Assembly: GCF_001938565.1 (NCBI RefSeq)
Contig: NZ_MSYM01000009.1
Coordinates: 18,250 to 82,249 of the forward strand
Source of the DNA: Rhodoferax antarcticus ANT.BR
Lineage (GTDB): Bacteria > Pseudomonadota > Gammaproteobacteria > Burkholderiales > Burkholderiaceae_C
Length of the DNA: 64,000 nt
Direction: 5' to 3'
Shown here: positions 55,448-64,000 of the stretch, piece by piece
Layout of the letters: each line of letters opens with the position of its first letter
Position numbering within the stretch: the stretch's first letter is position 1
The notes under the pieces: model-generated
The model's database searches: none
Seen by the model: only the letters and a program-made list of their open reading frames with translations
Told to the model about the DNA's origin: nothing
Position numbers and translations under genes: made by a program

Positions 55448-55796
55448 AGTGTTCCTCATAGTGTTGCTGCGCGGCTTTGAGCCGCTGGTGGACCAGTTCG
55501 ATATCTGTCTTGGCTGTGCGGATGCCGTTGGGTGATTTCTTTTGAAAGCAATGCAACACGTAGACCACATTGGTAAAACGAAGTGTGTAAACCGCTCTGT
55601 AATCATTGCCTTGCGCAGACTCCACAACCTCCAGCACCCCGGAGCCTTCACCTTTCTAGGGCTTGGCAGATGGATGTTTGGCCCCCAATTGAGCAACCCC
55701 CAGGGCGTAACCCATGGCACGCCGCACGTCTTCAGGGAAGTTCATCAGGTCACGTTTTGATGAACCCACCCATTCAAGAATTTTTTCAACGACCAT
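55431..55796 (-). pseudogene. Gp49/HigB-like toxin with an internal amber stop
   Basis: From ATG 55796 the frame reads KILEWVGSSKRDLMNFPEDV, RRAMGYALGVAQLGAKHPSA and then KP-TAG (55656-55658). After the stop the same frame continues KGEGSGVLEVVESAQGNDYR and VVYVLHCFQKKSPNG to the normal end at 55431. Homologues have Trp at the stop position (KPWKG), so this is one TGG-to-TAG change. Such toxins are ribosome-dependent mRNA endonucleases. An AT-rich stretch with TATAAAAT lies just upstream of the ATG, a plausible promoter. Confidence 0.85.
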
Positions 55797-55824
55797 GCTG
55801 CATTTTATATACAAATATATATTT

Positions 55825-56004
55825 TCATGGCGCCAACTGGGTGACGGGCTTCACTGGTGGCGGGCCGATGGGGGAATGCTTTTGTTCATAAGCTTCAATC
55901 AGCGTGACCAGCAGATCACGCTCATCAGCTTGTTTTGATCCGACGGGTGCCTGGAACACCAGTTCTAGTTGCTTGAATGCGGCGCGTAGATCTTCGTCGT
56001 TGCG
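55825..56004 (-). pseudogene. HigA-like antitoxin N-terminal relic
   Basis: Reading RNDEDLRAAFKQLELVFQAP, then GSKQADERDLLVTLIEAYEQ and KHSPIGPPP to a TGA at 55825. This is the helical N-terminal half of HigA antitoxins; the HTH that should follow is missing. A TAG precedes the segment in frame, where ITDR-stop-RNDED replaces the usual ITDIRPIRND, so the original start is lost. It lies directly upstream of the Gp49-type toxin. Confidence 0.6.
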
Positions 56005-56096
56005 CTAACGGTCTGTGATGTTTTGCGGTGTCTGCCAACTAGCGTTTTGCGCTTCGAAGTGACAGCTTTGCAGCGCACTTTGGGCATCATCGCTCC

Positions 56097-56133
56097 AATA
56101 AAAAGCCTCGCCAGTCAGTACGACTGCGAGGCT
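56097..56133 (-). terminator. Rho-independent terminator downstream of htpG
   Basis: On the minus strand AAGCCTCG and CGAGGCTT form an 8-bp stem closed by an AT-poor loop and followed by TTTTTATT. It lies about 70 bp after the htpG stop, with repeat copy l between. Confidence 0.85.
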
Positions 56134-56136
56134 TGT

Positions 56137-56192
56137 ACTATTTAATTTGTAGCATCTAGCGCTTATTCTATAAGGGCTAGAGGCCGATTTCC
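56137..56192 (+). repeat. Comamonadaceae dispersed repeat, copy l
   Basis: Plus-strand copy with GTAGCATCTAGCGCTTATTC, then TATAAGGGCTAGAGGCCGAT, close to the family consensus. Between the htpG stop and its terminator. Confidence 0.9.
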
Positions 56193-56200
56193 TACACAAC

Positions 56201-58216
56201 TCACACCAGCAGCGCATTCACCCGTTTGACATAAGCCGCCGGGTCTTCGGGCAGGCCGCCTTCGGCCAGCAACGCCTGGTCGAACAGAATATGCGCCAAG
56301 TCGTTGAAGTGCACCGAGCCTTCGAGTTTTTTCACCAGCGGGTGTTCGGCGTTGACTTCCAGCACCGGCTTGGTCTCAGGGGCGGCCTGACCGGCTTGCT
56401 TGAGCATGCGGGCCAACTGGGTGCTCATGCCGTGGTCCTGCACCACCAGACACGCAGGGCTGTCGACCAGGCGGGTGGTCACGCGCACGTCTTCAGCCTT
56501 GTCTTTCAGGGCTTCCTTGAGCTTGGCCAGCAACGGCTTGAAGGTTTCCGCGGCTTCTTCAGCGGCTTTTTTCTCGGCGTCGTCTTGCAGTTTGCCCAGA
56601 TCAACCGCGCCCTTGGCCACGCTTTGCAGCGGGGTGTCGTCAAACTCATACAGGTAGTTCAGCGCCCATTCGTCCACGCGGTCGGTCATCAGCAGCACTT
56701 CAATGCCTTTTTTCTTGAAGACTTCAAGTTGCGGGCTGTTCTTGGCGGCGGCCAGGCTGTCGGCGGTGATGTAGTAAATGCTTTCCTGGCCCTCTTTCAT
56801 GCGCGCCTTGTAGTCGGCAAAGCTCACGCTGGCGGCGTCAGAGGTGGTGCTGGCAAAGCGCAGCAGCTTGGCAATGCGGTCCTTGTTGCCAAAGTCTTCG
56901 CCCAGGCCTTCTTTCAACACCGCGCCAAATTCTTTGTAGAACTTGGTGTACTTGCCGACGTTGGCCTCAGTCTCGGCTTTTTCTTCAGCAGTCTGCACGT
57001 CGGTGACGCTTTCAGCGGTTTCTGTTGCCTCTTCGGTAGCGGGCGCAGGCAGCTTGTCGTGCTTGGCCAGGTCTTCGAGCATGCCCAGCACGCGCTTGGT
57101 GCAGCCTTCGCGGATGGCTTTCACGTCGCGGCTCTCTTGCAGCAGCTCACGGCTGACGTTCAGTGGCAGGTCGGATGAGTCGACCACGCCTTTGACAAAA
57201 CGCAGGTAGGTGGGCATCAGGTTGTCGGCGTCGTCCATGATAAAGACGCGTTTGACGTAGAGCTTGACGCCGGCAGATTTTTCGCGGTTGAACAAGTCAA
57301 ACGGCGCCTTGCCCGGGATGTACAGCAACTGCGTGTACTCGGTGCTGCCTTCTACGCGGTTGTGGGTGTAGGCCAGCGGGGCGTCTTGATCTTGGCTGAT
57401 CTGCTTGTAAAACTCGGTGTACTCGTCGGCGGTGATGTCTTTTTTGGCCCGCGCCCAAATGGCGTTGGCCTTGTTGACGGTTTCCCACTCGCCGGTCTTG
57501 ACCATGCCACCAGGTTGGCGGCCACCGGACTCGTCCGATGGGTTGATCAACTCGCCGTCTTTCCACTCTTCCTTTTCCATCAGGATAGGCAGGCTGATGT
57601 GGTCAGAGTATTTGCTGATGATGCTCTTGAGCTTCCAGGCCGAGGCGTATTCCAGTGCGTCATCGCGCAGGTGCAGGGTGACGCTGGTGCCGCGCTCAGC
57701 GCGCTCCATCGCCTCCACCTCGAAGTTGCCAGCACCGCCACTGACCCAGCGCACACCTTCGGCTGGCGTCAGGCCAGCGCGGCGTGACTCCACTGAGATC
57801 TTGTCGGCAACGATAAAGCCAGAGTAAAAGCCCACACCAAACTGGCCAATCAACTGGCCTTGTTGCGAGGCGTTGGCTTTTTGGTCGCCACTGAGCTTGC
57901 TCATGAAGTCTTTGGTGCCGCTCTTGGCGATGGTGCCCAGGTGCTCCACGGCTTCGGCTTCGCTCATGCCAATACCGTTGTCGGTAATCGTCAGCGTTTT
58001 GGCATCGGTGTCAAAGGTGACTTTGATTTTGAGTTCGGTGTCCGACTCGTACAGCGCGTTGTCGTTGATGGCTTCAAAACGCAGCTTGTCGCAAGCGTCT
58101 GAGGCGTTGGAGACCAGCTCGCGCAGGAAAATCTCTTTGTTGGAGTAAAGCGAGTGGGTGACCAAATGCAGCAACTGTGCAACTTCGGCCTGGAAGGAAA
58201 GGGTTTGTTTGGTCAT
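56201..58216 (-). CDS. htpG: Hsp90 chaperone HtpG
   Basis: HtpG is the bacterial Hsp90, a dimeric ATP-dependent chaperone. The 671-aa protein is complete: N-terminal GHKL ATPase with [37 protein letters not shown] (Asp for adenine) and [15 protein letters not shown]; middle domain with [20 protein letters not shown] and [21 protein letters not shown]-terminal dimer domain ending [12 protein letters not shown] charged insertion rich in Glu/Ala/Thr ([20 protein letters not shown]) before [13 protein letters not shown] is variable in the family. It ends in a clear terminator. Confidence 0.97.
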   Translation of the reverse strand: MTKQTLSFQAEVAQLLHLVTHSLYSNKEIFLRELVSNASDACDKLRFEAINDNALYESDTELKIKVTFDTDAKTLTITDNGIGMSEAEAVEHLGTIAKSGTKDFMSKLSGDQKANASQQGQLIGQFGVGFYSGFIVADKISVESRRAGLTPAEGVRWVSGGAGNFEVEAMERAERGTSVTLHLRDDALEYASAWKLKSIISKYSDHISLPILMEKEEWKDGELINPSDESGGRQPGGMVKTGEWETVNKANAIWARAKKDITADEYTEFYKQISQDQDAPLAYTHNRVEGSTEYTQLLYIPGKAPFDLFNREKSAGVKLYVKRVFIMDDADNLMPTYLRFVKGVVDSSDLPLNVSRELLQESRDVKAIREGCTKRVLGMLEDLAKHDKLPAPATEEATETAESVTDVQTAEEKAETEANVGKYTKFYKEFGAVLKEGLGEDFGNKDRIAKLLRFASTTSDAASVSFADYKARMKEGQESIYYITADSLAAAKNSPQLEVFKKKGIEVLLMTDRVDEWALNYLYEFDDTPLQSVAKGAVDLGKLQDDAEKKAAEEAAETFKPLLAKLKEALKDKAEDVRVTTRLVDSPACLVVQDHGMSTQLARMLKQAGQAAPETKPVLEVNAEHPLVKKLEGSVHFNDLAHILFDQALLAEGGLPEDPAAYVKRVNALLV

Positions 58217-58354
58217 GGGTTTGGAGGTGATTTCAAAGCATTAAAAAAAACCAGCGCGCCGCGGCGGCTGATACTTGTGCGACTGTCTATTTGTGGGTGA
58301 TATGGCTGAATTCAAGAGGGAAAATTGCGCCGCGTGAAGGCAGTTTTTTAGGTT

Positions 58355-59254
58355 TTAGGTGCTTGGGTGCAACAACGCTGCCGCCTTGGCACCTTGGTAA
58401 CCGGCGTACAACTGTGCATAGACCGGCCCTGGCTGGCCATTGCCCACGGGTAGGCCATCCAGCCGGGTCACGGGCAGCACCTCCTTGGTGGCGGATGACA
58501 GCAGCAACTCATCCGCTGACAGCACTTCAGCGCGGCTGATGCGGCGCAGCTCAAACGAAATGCCCTGCGCTGCACAAATTTCTTCAATAAGCCCGTATCG
58601 AATGCCTTCGAGCACCAGGTTGTCCTTGGGTGTGCCCAAGAGCTTGCCGTCCTTCACGACCCAGACATTGCTGGCGGCGGCTTCGCTCAGGTTGTCGCCG
58701 CGAAACATCACCGTCTCCAGAGCGTCAGCGTCAAAACTAATCTGGCGTGCAAACACCGCGCCGAGCAAGCTGGTGGCCTTGATGTGTGCTTTCTCCCAGC
58801 GGAAGTCGTCTGCCGTCACACAGGCCACGCCCTTTTCACGCTGATCGACGCTGGGCAGCTTCATCACATTGGTCATGACAAACACCGTGGGGGCGATGTC
58901 AGTGGGCATCACATGGTCGCGCATGGCCACGCCACGGGTGATCTGGATGTAAATCAATTGGTCAGTATTTTCGGCGCCAGCCCCTGTGGAATGAGCGTAG
59001 TCAGCTATCAATCTGGTTGCAATGTCGGCCCACTGCGCGCGCGTGACAGGGTTGCTGATGCGCAATTCTTTCAGGCTGCGCCCGAGCCGTGCCATGTGCT
59101 GCTCAAAGCGAAACAGTTGCCCGCCGTACACAGGCACCACTTCGTAAACCCCATCGCCAAAGATGAAGCCCCGGTCCATCACGCTGATCTTGGCGTGGGG
59201 CAGGGTGGTGAATTCACCGTTCAGGTAGCAGGGCAGCGCGGGCAGGGTATTCAT
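58355..59254 (-). CDS. Class IV PLP aminotransferase, D-amino-acid transaminase type
   Basis: The 299-aa protein is a fold-type IV aminotransferase close to D-amino-acid transaminases: YLNGEFTTLPHAKISVMDRG then FIFGDGVYEVVPVYGG (substrate pocket), the PLP-lysine in WEKAHIKATSLLGAVFARQI (Lys in IKATSLL), EVMFRG-like TVMFRGDNLSEAAASNVWVV with the Glu that binds the ring nitrogen, and VLEGIRYGLIEE. Reaction: D-alanine plus 2-oxoglutarate to pyruvate plus D-glutamate, if a D-specific enzyme; a branched-chain enzyme is less likely at this length. ATG 59254 fits homologues. Confidence 0.85.
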   Translation of the reverse strand: MNTLPALPCYLNGEFTTLPHAKISVMDRGFIFGDGVYEVVPVYGGQLFRFEQHMARLGRSLKELRISNPVTRAQWADIATRLIADYAHSTGAGAENTDQLIYIQITRGVAMRDHVMPTDIAPTVFVMTNVMKLPSVDQREKGVACVTADDFRWEKAHIKATSLLGAVFARQISFDADALETVMFRGDNLSEAAASNVWVVKDGKLLGTPKDNLVLEGIRYGLIEEICAAQGISFELRRISRAEVLSADELLLSSATKEVLPVTRLDGLPVGNGQPGPVYAQLYAGYQGAKAAALLHPST

Positions 59255-59289
59255 GAATGATGGGGGGAATGTGGCCAGGGGTGGCAAGT

Positions 59290-59942
59290 TTACGACCGTG
59301 CCCGGTGGGCCCGCCCGGCACTCAGCCAGCCGTGGCTACTGACCAGCATCACCCCAGCCAGCACCAGCGTCGCGCCCAGCACAAAACGCGGCTCCAGCGG
59401 TTCGCCCAGCAACCAGACGCCAAAGCCCATGCCAAACAACGCTGTCAGAAACGAAAACACGCCCAGCCGCGCGGCCAGGTAATGCCGCAGCAGCCAAAAC
59501 CAAGTCAGAAAGCTGGCAAACGAGACCAGCACCGACTGAAACACCAAACTGGCCCAGACGACGGGCGCTCAGAAGGCAGCTTCAAGTGCAAGCCCAGCGC
59601 CACAAAGATCGGCGCGGTGTACAAAAACACCACCGCGTGCGCGGCCGAGGTATGGCGCAGCCCCTCGCCCAAGAGCAAAAATTCCACGGCAAACAGGCTA
59701 GCCACCAGCAACCCCGGACGCAGCGTGCCGTCATCCACCCGCATGCGCTCCTTGCGCCACCACATCCACAGGCTCAGCAGCACAGCAGCAGCACCGCAGC
59801 GCAAAGCGATCTGCATGATGGGGGCAATGTCAGCCGCCGTGGCCTTGAGCACCACTTGCTGCAGGCCCCACAACGCGCACAGAAAAAGCATCAGCGACGA
59901 AGCGCGGGTATCCAGCGCTTGGCGGGAGGTTACGGGCAAGCA
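59290..59942 (-). pseudogene. EamA/DMT-family transporter with a large internal deletion
   Basis: The N-terminal half survives as LMLFLCALWGLQQVVLKATA, PIMQIALRCGAAAVLLSLW and HAVVFLYTAPIFVALGLHLK, four to five helices of an EamA transporter. After KLPSER the sequence jumps, with a frame change, to WASLVFQSVLVSFASFLTWF and LLRHYLAARLGVFSFLTALF, the last helices. About 100 residues are missing. A start at TTG 59942 (LPVTSRQALD) is guessed. The family exports metabolites; this copy cannot fold normally. Confidence 0.8.
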
Positions 59943-60051
59943 GCGAAATTGGACATGGGGCAATGATAGAGGCGAGGGTTCTGCCAGCCCGGTTAGCATC
60001 CTGGCCTGAGCGCCGGTTGTTGCCAGCGTTTTTATTGATAACGACTTACCA

Positions 60052-60525
60052 GTGACTGATTTACCCGACAAAACCCAACAACCCCGCCTGTGGCGCAGCG
60101 ATGGCTGGACCGCCCAGGTCATCAAAAACGAAGACGACGACGGCTGGGCCGTGGCCATGACGCAAGACGGTGCCTGCGAGCCCGCCTTGACCGGCCCGTG
60201 GACCATGGGACGCGACAAAAAGAACCCCAAGCCGCTGGACGTCAACGCCTTCAACACCCTGGTCAAAACCGCCCGCGAGTTTGTGCGCCGCAGCGAACAG
60301 CAGTTGCACGCCACGCTGCACCAGAGCATCAACGTGGCGCACGGCACCGGTCGCGTCACTGTGTGCCTGGACATCACGCCGGATGACGACAACCCCTTGG
60401 CGGTGTTGAGCGCCAAGGACGATGGCGACGAGTTGCTGGCGCAGGTGCGCGTGTCACCCGCGTTCAGACTCAACCGGGCCAGTGCGCTCAAGTGGGTGGA
60501 AGACGGCTTTGCCAAGCCGGTGTAG
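60052..60525 (+). CDS. Conserved hypothetical protein of Comamonadaceae type
   Basis: A 157-aa cytosolic protein from GTG 60052. Text such as WRSDGWTAQVIKNEDDDGWA and TGPWTMGRDKKNPKPLDVNA is familiar as a conserved hypothetical in this family, without any functional evidence I can cite. No signal, membrane helix or catalytic motif is seen. GTG is chosen because the Rossmann-free text starts there (MTDLPDKTQQP). Between the EamA relic and a repeat. Confidence 0.65.
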   Translation: MTDLPDKTQQPRLWRSDGWTAQVIKNEDDDGWAVAMTQDGACEPALTGPWTMGRDKKNPKPLDVNAFNTLVKTAREFVRRSEQQLHATLHQSINVAHGTGRVTVCLDITPDDDNPLAVLSAKDDGDELLAQVRVSPAFRLNRASALKWVEDGFAKPV

Positions 60526-60549
60526 CGCTTGGGTGTTTAAGCAAGAAAT

Positions 60550-60602
60550 CAAGCTCTAGCCCTTTTAGAATAAGCGCGGACAGCTATTTATTAAGTAGCT
60601 TG
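60550..60602 (-). repeat. Comamonadaceae dispersed repeat, copy m
   Basis: Minus-strand copy: ATAGCTGTCCGCGCTTATTC followed by TAAAAGGGCTAGAGCTT. Confidence 0.85.
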
Positions 60603-60808
60603 TTTGAGCCGTTGGTGCATGGGCGCTAGGCGGGCGGCGGGGTTGGCGTTCTCCGGCTTGCTCGCGGGTGAGTGCTAGGGTTGGCTGGTTGCCGAGGTCT
60701 CGCCGTTTGTTTCAGTGCGCTGCCTGCCACGCCACGCGAATTGAGCCTGCGCCCGCCAACCCTGCCGCCCGCCTTCAACAGGTTTTTATACGCTACAGGA
60801 ATAAATCA

Positions 60809-61134
60809 ATGGCAAATAAATTCAGTGAATTACGTGCCCGCAAGACACTCCAGGCGCAAGAACGCTCTGCTGCCCAGGCTGAACGCATGCTGGCCGCGAT
60901 GCAGCACAACGCGATGCGCCAAGCGCGTGGACTGTCGCAACAAATGCTGGCCGACGTGCTGCATGTGCAACAGCCAGCCATCGCCAAGCTAGAAAACGGA
61001 CCGGTATGTACTTGTCCACCCTGCGCAGCCACATCGAAGCCATGGGCGGTGGACTCGAAGTGATTTCCTGTTTTCCAGACGGTACTGTCAAGATCAGCAA
61101 CTTTGCTGAATTGGGGAAATTTGTGGCGAGTTGA
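60809..61134 (+). pseudogene. XRE-family antitoxin with a frameshift
   Basis: ATG 60809 opens MANKFSELRARKTLQAQERS and a clear HTH in NAMRQARGLSQQMLADVLHV (continuing QQPAIAKLE). After LEN the frame is lost; one frame over, the text resumes as KRTGMYLSTLRSHIEAMGGG then LEVISCFPDGTVKISNFAEL to TGA 61132-61134. Homologues read AKLEKRTDMY here, so one base was lost from an A run at 60993-60996. It would be the second gene of a HigBA-type pair; the upstream 200 bp holds no recognisable toxin. Confidence 0.8.
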
Positions 61135-61375
61135 AATAGCATGTAACGCCGCTCTGGCCCAAACGGCTTGTGAGACCCGCGTTGGGGGTATAGAAAGACA
61201 TTCGGTGGATGGACGTTAGCGAGCGTGAAACAGTCATCGCGAAGGCCGCCGCTAAACATGAGCCCTGTCGTGTCGATGGCACCGCCACACTCCGGTTTAA
61301 CGTTGGCGGCTACCGGCACGCAACACACGCCGCGAAGCGGCAACTTGATGTTGCGTGTCCGTGTGGGCCGACCAG

Positions 61376-61804
61376 TTAGGCTGGCTGTGGTTGTGCAGCT
61401 TGATCCTGAGATTCCATGAACGCACGTCGAAATGCCATTGGGTCTGAAATTCCTGGAATGGGTGCCTGTGGATTGCCAGCGCCGGAGACGATGAGGGTGC
61501 CGAAATTAAAGATACGTCCAAGAATGCCTTGATTCACTTGAATGCTCTCGACTTTGGTTATATTGAGTTCAATGGTCTGTCGGCTGATGAAGCCAAATTT
61601 TGCAATCACTCGCTTGTTGGTGAATGCCATTTCAGTTGTCTTGTACCGAACGAAGGCAATGATCCAAAGAATCAGACCAAGACCAAAAAATGCTAGGCCG
61701 ATAAAGCCAAAAAATATCAAGGGCACAAGAGACCAGAGGCTGACTTGCCCTGTGTAGATAATTTTCTCATCTTTGATGAGTGCGCCTTCAATATAACTTG
61801 CCAT
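61376..61804 (-). CDS. PH-domain membrane protein (bPH2/YdbS-like)
   Basis: The 142-aa protein starts MASYIEGALIKDEKIIYTGQ, has two hydrophobic segments (LVPLIFFGFIGLAFFGLGLI is the first) and then a bacterial PH-like domain: TEMAFTNKRVIAKFGFISRQ, with ELNITKVESIQVNQGILGRI and FGTLIVSGAG. These small proteins sit in the inner membrane; function unknown. Standing alone beside the IS91 relic, with no operon partner. Confidence 0.82.
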   Translation of the reverse strand: MASYIEGALIKDEKIIYTGQVSLWSLVPLIFFGFIGLAFFGLGLILWIIAFVRYKTTEMAFTNKRVIAKFGFISRQTIELNITKVESIQVNQGILGRIFNFGTLIVSGAGNPQAPIPGISDPMAFRRAFMESQDQAAQPQPA

Positions 61805-62074
61805 TTCTTTCCCTTTCAGATAAGTAGCGGTTTAGAGGCACCGCCAAAAGCCTAACGATCAGCGTTTATCCGCCGCGCTGCAATGCTTGTAGAAACCATA
61901 GACACCTCCTGCGGCGGATAAACCATGTTGGACTGAACCGCCTGCGTGGGCGGTGGCGATAGGGGATTGCAAGGTTCTTCTCTGCTTGTGGCATCGGATC
62001 ATAGCGGGACACAGGCGCAAATCTGTCGGCCAGCTACCCCGTATAGACAAAAGACAGCCTGACATTCACGCCAA
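61805..62074. other. 270-bp gap, probable IS91-type element end region
   Basis: Contains GTTTATCCGCCGCGCTGCAA and CCTCCTGCGGCGGATAAACC, an inverted pair around 61865-61925 (GGTTTATCCGCC / GGCGGATAAAC). It could be the terminal hairpin of the adjacent IS91-like element, but I cannot fix an end. Confidence 0.35.
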
Positions 62075-63200
62075 TCAGCCCAGCTTTTGAAGCCCGCACC
62101 GGGCTTTGCCAACAGTCCACGCAGCACGGCCCCCGCCAGCACTGTTTCGCAAGTGCCCCACTTTGCAAACCGGGCACACTCCCACATCCATTTTGGCCAC
62201 CCGTGCCATAAAGGCCTGAGCCGACTCCAGCGCCTGCGGGTTGAGGGAGGGCATCTGCAACGCCAGCCGTGCCGCATTGAGCTTTGCACCCTTGCAGCTT
62301 GAGGCCAACACCCCGTAGTGCCGAATGCGTTTGACCCCGCTGGGCAGCACATGCAGCAGGAAGCGGCGCACAAACTCTGTGCCACCCATCCTGTGCATGC
62401 GTTTGCCACCCTTGTCATTGGCACGCACCGTGAACGCCACTTCGCCCTCGTTGATGGAACGAATACGCTCATTGCTGATAGCCGTGCGGTGGGCGTAGCG
62501 CGAGATGTACTCCAGCACCTGGGCCGGGCCACCCAGTGGGGCTTTGGCATACACCACCCAGTCATGCTTGTAGAGTTGTTTCTGGCGCTGGCACCAATCG
62601 CTGTGTGCGCCTTGTGGGTCACATTCAATTTGCTTGCCTTTGTGGGCGGCTGCCAGCGCTTGCATGAACTTGTCACGAAACACCGCAGATAAGGCAGGGG
62701 TTGGAAACAGGAAGTCCGGCTTGTGTACCGGCGTGGGCCCATTGCCCCGTCTTGTCCAGCACCCCACAGGCCATCACCGCGTGAACATGGATGTGGCGCT
62801 GCAACTCTTGTCCCCAGGTGTGCAACACCAGACTGAAGGCGGGTGTGCCAGCTTCTACTCCCATCCACTTTGGGTTGGCTGCAAACTCCGATAAGGCTTG
62901 CGCCACACTGGCAAACAGCGTATCAATCACCCAACGCGGGTGGGCACCATACAAATCATTGAGGCTGTGCGGCAAGGTGAACACCAGATGCACATAGGGC
63001 ACGTTCAGCACTTCAGCCAGTCGGCCCTGCAGCCAGGCCTCCTTGGCGCGCGTGCCCCGCACTGCGGGCAGTGCCGGTTGCGACACGAGTGGTATTGCCA
63101 GTGGCTGTGGCCACAGGTATCGCAATCCAGGCGCTTGCCGCCCAGTGCTGGCGTGCGACAGGCAACAATGCCCCGCCAAGCTTTGGCCTGTGGGTGCCGC
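62075..63200 (-). pseudogene. IS91-family (HUH/Y2) transposase, frameshifted
   Basis: Pieces in order on the minus strand: zinc-binding N-terminus CRTPALGGKRLDCDTCGHSH, CRNRHCPQCGARAKEAWLQG; then WGQELQRHIHVHAVMACGVL with the HUH motif (HIHVH); then in a second frame VEYISRYAHRTAISNERIRS-like text with the Tyr-containing block ISRYAHRTAISN and HYGVLASSCK. At least two frame changes separate them, one near 63190 and one near 62760. Transposition by this copy is unlikely. Confidence 0.85.
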
Positions 63201-63710
63201 CTTCTTTTGTGATGCCTGCGCAGTGTCGGGCAGCTTGGTAGGCCCGCTGGATGTTTTCTATGGCGGTGGGGGCATTGAGCTGTTTGTTGGGAAACAACCA
63301 GTCACCTGGGTTTTTGCGGGGGTGGTGCAGGCCATGGGTGTGGCAGTAGCTGCGCAATTGATCCAACAAGCTGGGACTCAAAAGGGCTTAGCGGTCTTTG
63401 CCGCCTTTGCCACCACAGACGCGAACACTCATGCGGTCAACGCTGCTGTCAATGTCATGCAGGCGCAGCTGGCTGCCTTGGACAGGAAGCGCGCTGCGCA
63501 AGCTGCCTGGTTCATGGTGCTGTAGGTCAGATGACGGGTGCTGACCAAGTGCAACAAATAGGCGCTGACTTCGTCTTTGCTCAGCAGTACTGGGCTGCGG
63601 TGGTAGTGGCGCGCTATGCGCGAGATGGCCTCGACGTAGCTCTCTTGGGTACGCTCGGCAAAACCTCGTGTGACCATGGCATCGACCATGCGTTGACGTA
63701 AGGGTGTCAT
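63201..63710 (-). pseudogene. Tyrosine recombinase of IS91-associated type, broken
   Basis: ATG 63710 begins TPLRQRMVDAMVTRGFAERT and a SAM-like core-binding domain (ESYVEAISRIARHYHRSPVL, SAYLLHLVSTRHLTYST). Two frames later RVCGGKGGKDR and LLSPSLLDQLRSYCHTHG belong to the catalytic domain. At EGGTH it is cut off before the H-x-x-R box and the Tyr nucleophile and passes directly into the transposase. Such integrases accompany IS91-like transposases in some elements, so the two were one mobile unit. Confidence 0.8.
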
Positions 63711-63792
63711 GACAATCTCCTTCAGAGTCCGGGGAACATTCCCCAGCCTGAAGGCTTGTCCTCATAAGCCTTTTGCGCAAGTCTCGCGCAAA

Positions 63793-63832
63793 GAAAAACG
63801 CGGTGGCGGCCTGCGCGAGACCAGCCACCGCG
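63793..63832 (-). terminator. Rho-independent terminator, minus strand
   Basis: CGCGGTGGC pairs with GCCACCGCG (63799-63807 with 63824-63832); on the minus strand the stem is followed by TTTTTC. It would end transcription of the gene entering at 64000. Confidence 0.75.
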
Positions 63833-63906
63833 TCAGCGGTTTAGTTCAACGTGGAAGTGAGGGGCGCGAGCAGCGAAGCCCCGATGCGTCCCTCTCGACT
63901 GCCGGG

Positions 63907-64000
63907 TTAGCGATGATAGAACGACGCATTTGTGATGCTTTCTTTAGGGGCAAGCCGTTCGAGCGCAGAAGCCAACACATCGAGATTCTCGTAGCCATCA
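63907..64000 (-). CDS. 3' end of an unidentified gene running off the window
   Basis: Thirty codons ending in TAA (63907-63909) read DGYENLDVLASALERLAPKE and SITNASFYHR. The following terminator (63793-63832) supports it as a real gene end. Too little is visible to name it. Confidence 0.45.
   Translation of the reverse strand, partial: DGYENLDVLASALERLAPKESITNASFYHR

Noticed and set aside
56291..57178. 295-codon plus-strand frame inside htpG
   Set aside because: Shadow of htpG, with no independent signals.

Overview
The window reads as a chromosomal segment of a betaproteobacterium of the Comamonadaceae, most like Rhodoferax/Polaromonas. The grounds are recognisable protein families and gene order (lptD-surA-rsmA facing amgK), GC-rich coding sequence, and at least thirteen copies of a short repeat with the core AAGGGCTAGAGGCC that I know from that family. 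The genus assignment is recognition only; no search was run.

Layout. (1) 1-9.4 kb: a barstar-like gene, rsmA-surA-lptD on the minus strand, divergent amgK, rsmE, a DUF2007 protein, a broken livG fused in frame to a foreign module, and a hotdog thioesterase. (2) 9.4-14.3 kb: an iron alcohol dehydrogenase divergent from a 711-aa protein whose C-terminal half resembles acyl-ACP reductase, overlapped by an ABC1 kinase. (3) 14.3-20.6 kb: a vapBC relic split by a 105-bp element, a DUF4126 membrane protein, dbpA, an M48 lipoprotein protease and an M14 carboxypeptidase. (4) 20.6-37.5 kb: remains of an opp peptide-uptake operon, gshA, a Cache protein, satP, amn, purT, a nodIJ-type exporter, two facing truncated genes (DsbA-like and hemerythrin), a dipeptidase, a GMC oxidoreductase, srkA, an FKBP with a second copy of the 105-bp element at its start codon, and a kinase/ATPase fusion with an (ADD)n linker. 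(5) 37.6-54.1 kb: a cobalamin riboswitch, a cbiM-like transporter, cobW, cobN and a chlI/chlD pair joined by a probable programmed -1 frameshift, then the minus-strand corrin methyltransferase operon cobGHIJ-LEMF with cobK antisense inside it, and cobA diverging. CobG and CobF mark the oxygen-dependent route. (6) 54.1-64 kb: a Crp-family protein missing its helix-turn-helix, three decayed toxin-antitoxin pieces, htpG, a D-amino-acid transaminase-like gene, a deleted EamA transporter, a PH-domain protein, and an IS91-type transposase/integrase relic.

How it works together. The riboswitch lies upstream of cobalt uptake, so B12 probably limits metal import. CobA makes precorrin-2, CobI/G/J/M/F/K/L/H carry the ring to hydrogenobyrinate, and CobN with ChlI/ChlD inserts cobalt after amidation. 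The late genes (cobB, cobQ, cobD, cobU, cobS, cobT, cobO) are not in this window.

The most unusual observations are two 113/115-identical copies of a 105-bp, three-hairpin element with a CRISPR-repeat-like end, both inserted in frame exactly at a start codon with ATG on both sides; the chlI/chlD frameshift signal; and two in-gene copies of the family repeat read in the same frame. Gene decay is common, and three of the inactivating changes are tryptophan-to-stop.
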